A stretch of DNA of 64,000 nt. Origin: Symsagittifera roscoffensis. Taxonomy: Eukaryota; Xenacoelomorpha; Acoela; Convolutidae. Both the position numbers and the translations under genes were made by a program. The DNA is taken from positions 35,231,966 to 35,295,965 of the forward strand of contig NC_087067.1 of assembly GCF_963678635.1 (NCBI RefSeq), given 5' to 3'. The notes under the pieces were generated by a model. That model was given only the letters and a program-made list of their open reading frames with translations, made no database searches and had not been told where the DNA came from. Of this stretch, positions 55,790 to 64,000 are shown in pieces (position 1 is the first letter of the stretch; each line of letters opens with the position of its first letter).

Positions 55790-58265
55790 GACATAAAGCC
55801 TTTGTCATATAATTGCAGATCAATTTTAACAACTGAAAAAAAAATCAAGCTGGACAATTTATTGCGAATCCATCAATCTGACATTGTTGCCTTAAGCGAA
55901 ACATGGTTGGATAATTATGTTGAGAACACTGCAGTTTTCTGCACAGATGTATATGAAGTAATTCATCGTTCTGATAGGAAAACCGGACCTCATGGAGGAG
56001 TGCTAATTGCGGTTAAAACATCATCTAAATTAAATGTCATCGTTGATCAATCAGTTATTTTTGACTTTGGTTCATATTTATTTGTGAAGCTGAATAGCCT
56101 AATGCTTTGCGTAACAGCCATTTACAATCCACCGCATGACAGTCATTCTACTCTAAACTGAATTATATTTGAAAAATTTTTGAGTGAAGTGAACAAACGA
56201 CTCAACGTTCGTATGGTAGAATCTAACTTGAACACAACACAATGGATTTTATGCGGCGATCTGAATTTAACTTCAGTTGATTAGAATACTTAATCAATTG
56301 ATGATCAATGTGAATCCAGTTTTTGAAAACAATTGCGGAGTTCAATATTGGTTTACTGACAGATAGTAACTTTTTACAGCAAGACGTATTATTAACAGAC
56401 AATCCTTTTTTATGTACTATTCGAAATAAACCAAAGCTTCTCAGATCATCCTGCACTTTCCTGTCAAATAAATTTGAAATTGAAGCGGAAAAGATAAATC
56501 TAAATCGGTACTGTATTCGCAAAGCAGACTCCGAATCATTGCGTTTGTTTTTCTTAAACAACAGACTCCATTGCTCGAATGATGCAAACAGAATGCTTGA
56601 AATGTTCTATGGGTTGTATTATCAAGCCGTTGATAAATATATTCCAAAAAAGACAATTTGTCGCTCTAAAGACCGCCATTGGATGTCTTCACACTCAATA
56701 AAAGCTGAAAAATGCCTTCAGACGGCATTGAAACATAATTGTTCTGATGAGAAAGTTAAACGCTGCAAGCACAATTTGAATGATTCTTTAGAACTAGACA
56801 AAGCTGTTTACTTTGAGTCAATGAAAGACTTCGATTTAAAAATGACTTACACATTTCTCAGATCGATAAACGGAAAGGCAAAAGTGCCCAGAAAAACGTC
56901 ATACAAAAATACCAGTTAATGCTCTGATTTTGCAATCTGTTAGGCTTTTAACAAGTTTTTCGCATCTGTTTTCAAATTAGAAAACGAACCATTGAATGTT
57001 CCAAGCGAAAGTATTTTTCAAGGAACATACTTATCAGATATTTTCGTTTCGCAATGCAAAATTCTTAACGAATTGAGTAAATGCAAGTCAGTCAAGAACA
57101 AATTCAGTTGATGGTATATCTCCTAACATATTAGTTTTCGTTTTACAGTTTTTTTAAATGATATTCTTGAACTGTTGAATTGCATAGTCAGTAATAAACA
57201 GTTTCCAGATATCTGGAAATTAGCACACATTAATCCTTTGCACAAAAAAGCTTCTCGCATAAACATTGAAATTTATAGACCTATTTCAATACCTCCTGCA
57301 CTCGCCTTAATATTCGAACGAGTTGTATATTACAAGATAAAAAAAGGTTCATTCAAAGAAAGTTGTGTTTAAACCTACATGGTTTTAGAAAACATCATTC
57401 GACTGTGACAACCTTATATTGTACTGTGATGTTGTATACAAGTAATTAGAACAAGGAGAATTACCTCTCACAATGTTGCTGGATTTTGCAAAAACTTTCG
57501 ACTCTATTAGCCATAACATCATTTTATACAAGCTTGCCAAAATAGGCTTTGACCATGAGTTTTTTCAATTTTTTGCATCCTATCTCACAAACAGAAAACA
57601 AATAATTTTTCTTCGTAATACATTGTGTCATTCACGCAATATAACGAGTGGTGGTCCACAGGGATCAAATTTTGCAGTTTTCTTGTTTTCTTTGTATAAA
57701 AACGATATGCCAGAAGTTATTGACAACCCGTCTTTTTTATATACTGACGATACAAAAATTATTGGAAATTAGTTTGACTTTTCTTCGATTCAAACAGATA
57801 TAAACACTTTATCACCTGGGCAGCAGAAAACAGAATTGACTTCAATTTTGAGCAATTTGAACAAATAAGATTTCAATAATCAAACAAGCGTTACCCTTCA
57901 AGCGATCTTTTATCTATTACTGGAGAACAAATAGTTTTGAAAGACACGGTGAAAGACCTTGATGTTTGGTGCAATTTCGAAAAGTCATGGGTATATCACA
58001 TCACCGAAAGGCTCAAAAAAGCAAACATGCAAATTAATTGCATCAGAAGATCTTCACCAAACTCACTGAGTAGCTCTGTTTGCATTTAATTTTTTGAAAG
58101 TTGGCTATTAATACTTTTTTATGCATCTCCAGTTTGGTTTGCAACTAAAAACCAATGTAAACGAAAAGAAAATTTTCAATGATTATGGTTAAATGGTGTT
58201 ACAAAAAACATGAAATTAAGCATGAGAATTATGTTTTGTACTTGAATAAAAGCAAACTGTTGCCG
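55790..58265 (+). pseudogene. LINE ORF2: endonuclease and reverse transcriptase, decayed
   Basis: The endonuclease starts Y-N-C-R-S-I (55809), with L-S-E-T-W-L (55895), H-G-G-V-L-I-A-V (55990), Y-N-P-P (56123) and C-G-D-L-N-L-T (56255). The reverse transcriptase shows W-K-L-A-H-I-N-P-L (57212), Y-R-P-I-S (57273), H-G-F-R-K-H-H-S-T (57377), motif A L-D-F-A-K-T-F-D-S-I (57475), motif B G-G-P-Q-G-S-N (57652) and motif C Y-T-D-D (57739; usually Y-A-D-D). Thumb-like sequence with H-I-T-E-R-L-K-K-A and Y-A-S-P-V-W-F runs to about 58150. Multiple stops and frameshifts. CR1/Jockey-like by motif type; exact clade not assigned. Confidence 0.85.
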
Positions 58266-59650
58266 ATTTCACTGAATTAATTCAAAAACGATCTAATTTT
58301 GCTGAATAAGATTTTCAATACTTGCCAATAAATTCAACGAATTGCCGATAATTAATTTTGGGTTTTTGGACAATCGACAAGGGCCCTGAGTCAAGTCGAA
58401 CGGGAAACAAAACGTTTTTGAGAATGCCAATGATAACACGGAGCAAACTTTGTGAAATTTTCTTTTACCGTGTCGCAGAAATGTCAAAGATCTTTCAAGT
58501 GCTTTGGGAGGGCTCGCAAAATCAATTTGGTCGATTTAAAAAAGGTCGACAAAACGTTTTAAAAAATTTTGAATACCGCCACCCCTCGAGAAAATCCTAC
58601 TTCCGCCCCTGCTTCTGGATACGCTTTTTGGCTACATGGTAACCGGTTCTGTTTTATTGTTTTTTCTGTGAATTGTTTTTTCCAATCGAACATTTTTAAT
58701 TACGTCGTTTTGTTGGCCTTTCTTTCGCTTTAGCTCTGTGATCAATTTTAGACCCAGTGTTTTTTTAATGAAAACCATTGTTTAGAGTTTTTGGCTCAAG
58801 AGTTTTTAGAGTTCAAATTATCTTCAGGTCTAAAATTGATTAAGCGGGTTGATCTCCGTTATCAAGAAAAACGTTATCAAGCAGTTCTATTCAATAAGTT
58901 TGCTCAAAGATCATTTCCACTTATAGAGTTTGTGAAAAAAAGTTTATCTTACGTTTTCAATGTATGAAGGCTCTGTGATAAGCAATTTTATACATGAATA
59001 AAAAAAAATTTTCGAAGTAAAGCTTCGAAATAAGTTTTAAAAATCACATTTCCTTTTCTTGGAAAACTACTTCAATGCTCAGACAACCTTTTAATGAAAT
59101 CAATCTAGCATGAAAATTGTACAATTTTGTCTCTAATGTAGTCCATAAAAACTTTTTTGTTAGATGAACCAATATTCATACGAATGTTTTGTGTATAGCC
59201 AAAGGTATCTTTATTTTTTTGGTTTCATGCGGTAAGATAAACTCTATCAAAATTTCAGCCCGGCCGTTTTTTTCTAAAACTTTTTGTTATTTGTAGAAAT
59301 TTTCAGTTTACTTATTGCTCTGTATGAACATTAAAGCAATATCAAGATACAAACTCTCCAATTGCAGTGAGATAATTGCCACCTAACCTGCAGGTTTTTT
59401 AAGAAAAAAACATAACAAAATAGTTTCAGACAAAACAAAAAAATGAAAAGCGAAACTATAAAAAACAAAACTACGCACAAAAAAATATTTGTTTGGTTTT
59501 TGTTTTGGTTTGAAATTTTATAAAATTGTACAACTCTTTCTTTTATACACTTGCTAATCGGAAACTAGGTTTTTTTCGGTAAACATTTTTTATAGAAATC
59601 TTTAAAAATTTTAACTTGCTTTCTTATTGATCTTTAACAAACTACAGATT
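58266..59650. other. Gene-free stretch
   Basis: Contains short GAATTAATTC and TTGCCGATAATTAATT-like repeats at 58266-58350, possibly the LINE 3' end. The rest is AT-rich without a recognised feature. Confidence 0.4.
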
Positions 59651-59654
59651 CCTT

Positions 59655-60336
59655 CGCCCTTGCTCTAAAGCGAAATCGGTTGTCTTTGCTCCTTGAAGTC
59701 TGAGGTTTGTGTCCCGACTGGGCCTTGTTTTTTTGAGAATGAATGAAACTGAAACATTTTTTTGTTTGTCTGCTTACGGTTTGTTGGCTCATTTGCCTCA
59801 TCTCTGATTTTGAGTTTTTTTGTGCTATAGGAAGTTTTCAATGTGACTAAGTCCTGTATTTTGTAATTTTACTAACACTGATTTAGTATGCTTCCCTTTT
59901 TGATGTCTTTTCGCTAAGAAATATTTGGCCTGATTAGTTTCGGCTTATGTTTTATCGGCTGAATCACATCACTTCGTGTCGTTTCAAAGGTGAATATGAA
60001 TATCAATTTAATACGTAGTTCAGACTGGTTGTGGAGTAAAACTTCAAAGTTTTGAAACATAGCCGCTGAACATTTCAGAAGAATAACTTCTAATGGCTTT
60101 TCTTTTAGTGCTTCAATGGGCATCTACTCAGGTATAGTCGGCATAGTAACCACCGTAAAACATGAACGCTTGTTTAATGCTGGTCGTTGTGTTTTTCGGC
60201 TGAATTTTTTTTCAAAACTTGTTTTAGCCATAGTCATTTCCGTCCCAGTTTCTATTTGGTAATTCGTAAATATACGCTGCTATGCTTGCGTTGTGTCGCA
60301 ATTGATGCAAAGCTTCGCTTTGTCTCAGTGTTGAAA
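59655..60336 (+). repeat. SINE-like element with tRNA-like head and shared tail
   Basis: A degenerate B box (GGTTTGTGTCCC, 59704-59715) lies near the start. GAACGCTTGTTTAATGCTGG near 60161 matches GAAAGCTTGCTTAATGCTGG at 33940. The 3' end is the shared tail GTGTCGCAATTGATGCAAAG then CTTCGCTTTGTCTCAGTGT (to 60332), with a perfect GCAAAGC/GCTTTG hairpin. Confidence 0.55.
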
Positions 60337-61560
60337 TGTGCTCTTAAAAGTTTTGGTCATTCCGGGAAGTTGGATCTTTTATGGTGCTGAACATTTTCAG
60401 AAACTTGACTGTAGTTTTGGTTAAAAAAAACTCGTTTTTGCGTTGTTTTTGAAGTCTGTCAAAACCCTGGTAAAGGCTAACTCACGCATGTTACAAGTTA
60501 AATATTATAGATGGCCTCAAAAAATTGCAATAATTAGAATGAATTGAAACTGACAGAGAAAAAATGTTTGTGCATCGATGACTGAACAAACGGGTTCGGC
60601 TTAGATAACCTCATATCTATATACTACTCTCTCACAGACCTTTTCTTCGAAAAATTTATACATTCTCGGGTTAGATGTCCATGGAAGTCCATCCCTGGAG
60701 TCATCCATGGAGCCAGGCCTGGCCAGGGGAAACACCAGGTCAAAGTCTTGGAAGGATTACCCTAGCTTTCCTGGATCGGCCTAAGAATCGGGCTGGTTTT
60801 CAAAGAAAATTACTAGGAGCCAGGGGTGGAATCCCAGGATTCTCAGGCAAATTTTAAAATTGGCAAATGCCTACAAACCTGGCTGAAACCAAAAAAATGG
60901 TCTCGAGCGAGCTCACCAAAGGAGGCAGCCAACAGGAAGGTACAGAATTTTTAGTGCCCGAAGACGAAATACTTTCTCTTCCGTATTAGCTGCCAGTGAG
61001 CAAGCAAGAGAGACCCTGAAAACTCAATAGCATACTCTAGAAACCTGAAAACAAACAAAACATCAGACAACTTCAACAAACATCAAAAAACCCTAAAGGC
61101 ACGCAAAAGCGCAAGCAGAAATTTTACTAAGACATTAATTAATAAGAAATAATTGTTTATACTAATTAGAAAAAATCTTAAGGTTAATACATAAGTACAT
61201 AAGTAACCCGGGTATTGTTGTGAAAATTAGAAGTAGCTTTCATTTATTTTCCCTCCTCATTTATAGCTCATCTACTGCCGAAAGGTTACGGTTAGTTTAC
61301 GAGTTTATATGAAACTAATGCCTCGCACTTACTAAACATTCAGCCAACTTTGAAAGATGTTGTAAATCAAATTCATACTATTTCATAACTGTTTATTTTA
61401 CGCTTTGTTGAAGTTAAACCAACTTAAACAGATTTCGTTTATTTATATATTAGAGTTGCATCATCAATGACAAAATATTGAAACCAGGTTTCCTGAGTAA
61501 AAACTTTTGTTTAGAATTCTTCTCTTGTTTGGACCATATTACTTCCCAGTTATAGTTTTA
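60337..61560. other. Stretch with a GC-rich island, no gene recognised
   Basis: At 60675-60850 a GC-rich island has several small palindromes: CCATGGAAGTCCAT, TCCATGGA, and GCCAGGCCTGGC (a perfect 12-base palindrome near 60713). Its short open frame is Pro/Gly/Ser-rich and not recognised. The rest is unremarkable. Confidence 0.45.
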
Positions 61561-61574
61561 AGCGAAAAACTCAA

Positions 61575-61797
61575 GAGGTTCCTGAAAAGTTAATTAGGGA
61601 AGGCAGCTTCTCCTCTTTGTGGGGCATGGGGGATGTGAAGGCAGGTGTGGGTGTGAGGAAGCTAACACAACAGTTCCAGCAGCTCATAGAGCAGACAAGT
61701 ACTTCGACCGACAGTAAATTGCAGAAACAGCAAACCATTCAACCAGTGAAGAGCAGAGACAAATCGCCCGCCGTACAGAGCTACAAACCTGAACAAG
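61575..61797 (+). CDS. Probable exon of an unidentified gene
   Basis: GC-richer than its surroundings. The frame reads E-V-P-E-K-L-I-R-E-G-S-F-S-S-L-W-G-M-G-D-V, then a Gln/Ser/Lys-rich region ending Y-K-P-E-Q, with a GTTTGA donor-like site at 61798. The acceptor is uncertain (candidates CCCAG at 61549, TTTTAAG at 61562, TCAAG at 61575, ATTAG at 61597). The family is not recognised. No matching exon was found before or after in the window, so the gene would extend beyond 64 kb or have exons too short for me to find. Confidence 0.5.
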
Positions 61798-61998
61798 GTT
61801 TGAACGATCAATTAAATTAGTACCTAATCAATTACAGCTTTAAAGGTGGCGATGAACCAAAGCTTTAAAAACCATTATCTGTTATACGATTGCTCGTATC
61901 AGGGTAGGCTCTGAATGTTCCGACTGTTCATTAGTGCGTCTGTAGATTTATCATATATGAATGAGTTTGACTTTCAATGCAGTTTGACTTCCACCACA

Positions 61999-62048
61999 CG
62001 CAGTGACAAGTAAAAGTATATATATATAAACTTTAACTTGTCACTGCG
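61999..62048. repeat. Near-perfect 50-base hairpin
   Basis: CGCAGTGACAAGT-AAAAGT on the left pairs with ACTTTAACTTGTCACTGCG on the right with a single mismatch, separated by a (TA)n centre. It could be a palindromic remnant of a DNA transposon or a small hairpin RNA precursor. Confidence 0.85.
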
Positions 62049-63792
62049 CAAAGAGTCGATTCAGAGTCGGATTAAATAGCAGTGTACAAAATGCGCAACA
62101 AAAATTGTAGATGGCGCCAGGGATTTGTCTCAAATAGCCTAAAATATTAAAATTTAAACCTTCATTTTGTTATTGTTCCGACTAGTCCTGCTTTTGTTTC
62201 TCATCACTCCTGTTTCGACAACCTCTTTTATTTCCCCCTAAGTTGAGAAGAAATTTTGACAAAGGGTCTGTTTTCTTTTTGGTACATAAGATGATATTGA
62301 AACCCTTCAGCTGTGATTCTGAGAGATTCTGAAAGAAGTTCAAAAAAATCATCTCGAAAAATTTTCAGACTAAATGGCTCAAAATCTACAAATGATAGAA
62401 TGAGAGATTGTAATTGGAATCTAACTCACTTTGTATATTGTTTTTTTCTACTGCTACCTCAATTTTATCATGGTTTTTTCTTTTTTAAATTTTTTTTTAT
62501 TAATCATTGTGATCGAGAGAAAGCTTTTTTTTCTGTTTCAAAAGAAAAATTTGGTTGATTCAAATGTCGTAAGGCTGGATATTGTCTCCGTTTGTTTAGC
62601 ACTTCTACTGTTCTTTCTTAAAAAGGTTAAAGAAATCATACAGTCTAATGAAATTCAACTATTATTTCAGTGACTCAAATTTATTGAAACTTGAGAAAAT
62701 TTATTGGTATGCAGAAAAAGTCCAATTGAATAATTTTTCATATATTTTTTTTACAAATAGCTTTTCTAGTTTTTCATTAAAAATGCAGGATCAATACGTT
62801 TTTTCCAAGATTTTATAAAATGAAATTATTTATAGACGAATTTCGTGTCTTATAAATTCTGGAAATTTACAAAAACTCGGAAACGTTACTTATCAACCCT
62901 TTTTAATCATTTTTTTTTAATTTTGCCAAAGCAAACAAACTGTCCAGTTTTAGGTGATAAACTCCGACCTTGGAGGTGCTTTGAAACTTATCAACTGAGG
63001 AGTAATATGTATTTTGTGATAAACGATAACAAAAAAACCACAGAACGATGACTCATTCAATTTCATCAGCTAGTTTTTACTAAAAAAATCGCAGCAGTTT
63101 TTCTCACACATTGAGAGTGGTCTGAAAATAAGCTTTTCGTTTTTTTTTTAGTGCTATTCAAGTATCGCGCTGAACCTTGACAGCAAAACTTTGCTCTTAC
63201 TAAGCAATGAAGACAAGATTTATAAAGATTTAATCGTTAAATTTAGAGACGTCCTTGTTTAAAATTGATTTATATTGCGAGACGAAACATTTAGTTTTTG
63301 AATTTTAAGTGGTTTCGGCAACATGGAATGGAAAACTTGCGCAGTGGAATCCGTAAAAAATCATTTTTGATAAATATGTTGTTGTCGAAGCACATGGATA
63401 AAACAAAATTTCGTGGAATCCAGAAAAGTTTGCAAAATCAATAAACAATTTATCATACATTCGTGTAGTGGATTGAATTGTCGCTGAAAACCCATTTCCT
63501 AAGCGAAATACAAATTTTCTACTAACAAATGTGGATTTTGCTAAAAAGTTACTTACTCGCTGACAAATGTGGAGTCTGTAAGAACTTGTTATAATCACCT
63601 GTTGCGGATTCCGCGAGACACGATAATTGTTCCGGCAAAATTTACTTTACAATTGTTTGCCAGGGGTTTCCGCTTCAAAGTCTGACTTGTTCAAATGCTT
63701 GTCTTCTGATTTTCGAGATTCAAACTCACTGAACGGTGTGCATTGTGATAAAACAAGTTGACCTTGTAACGACAGATGGTAGAGCTTATAAG

Positions 63793-63816
63793 TATTTTAT
63801 TTTATTTTATTTTATA
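63793..63816. repeat. (TTTTA)n microsatellite
   Basis: Four to five consecutive TATTT-type pentamers. Confidence 0.9.
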
Positions 63817-64000
63817 TGATTAACCCGTTTTTTATCATGGTCTTTAAAATATTAATCAGGTTATCTAAATATAAACGAAAAAAAAACACTAATAAATTCT
63901 GGTTCATTTCGTTTATTAGCAGTTAAACAGTCGGTTAAGTCGAATTTATCAGAACAGTTTTTCCATTTTGGAACCTCTTTTCCAATTATACATAGCATTT

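Larger units (their letters stand above)
61798..64000. other. Non-coding stretch to the window end
   Basis: AT-rich, no exon supported. It holds a strong hairpin at 61999-62048 and a (TTTTA)n microsatellite at 63793-63816. Confidence 0.45.

Noticed and set aside
62845-63060. Possible exon starting GTGATAAACTCCGAC after a TTTTAG
   Set aside because: Short, AT-rich, and stops appear at once in the frame that looks coding.

Overview
This is a eukaryotic, almost certainly invertebrate animal, window. It is AT-rich and full of transposable elements, and it carries one complete multi-exon gene on the + strand. The case for an animal rests on an intraflagellar-transport gene with GT-AG introns of 82 bp to 3.4 kb, on animal-type non-LTR retrotransposons (APE-type and restriction-like-endonuclease type), and on FLYWCH/MULE, hAT-like and TA-flanked DNA transposon remnants. 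Coding exons are visibly more GC-rich than introns. The species cannot be named from sequence alone.

Layout. 1-5.07 kb: two decayed non-LTR retrotransposons on the - strand. One has an SGNH-like ORF1 and an endonuclease that runs off the left edge; the other has ORF1, endonuclease and reverse transcriptase. About 5.06-7.74 kb: a GC-richer, uninterrupted reverse transcriptase/restriction-like endonuclease ORF on the + strand that abuts the second element. 7.75-12.0 kb: a possible ORF1 scrap, a ~282-bp tandem duplication of unknown origin, and two fragments of other retroelement ORFs on the - strand.

12.234-39.726 kb: IFT140, subunit of the IFT-A retrograde intraflagellar transport complex. 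I could join 25 coding exons into one uninterrupted frame of 1690 codons, with two N-terminal WD40-type propellers, a TPR-like helical array and an acidic C terminus. Its introns hold most of the structure of interest: a long fold-back element, a small inverted-repeat element with a near-perfect target duplication, a hAT-like MITE with a perfect 8-bp duplication, a ~165-bp satellite array, a MULE/FLYWCH transposase pseudogene, and several families of interspersed repeats.

39.9-64 kb: mostly repeats. There is a head-to-tail segmental duplication (39.9-44.4 and 44.4-47.4 kb), a C-rich/G-rich inverted minisatellite near 53 kb, a decayed LINE with a PHD-finger ORF1 (54.65-58.3 kb), more SINE-like copies, a likely exon of an unidentified gene at 61.6 kb, and a near-perfect hairpin at 62.0 kb.

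The most unusual theme is a set of interspersed repeats that have different heads, some with tRNA-like A/B boxes, but share one 3' tail: a short hairpin followed by a TCTGTGT-like end. All copies I found lie on the + strand. In several IFT140 introns the repeat ends 20-60 bp before the 3' splice site, and introns 1, 17 and 20 have homologous 3' ends. This is consistent with a modular SINE superfamily sharing a LINE-recognised tail and with intron growth or creation by such repeats; both readings are inference.
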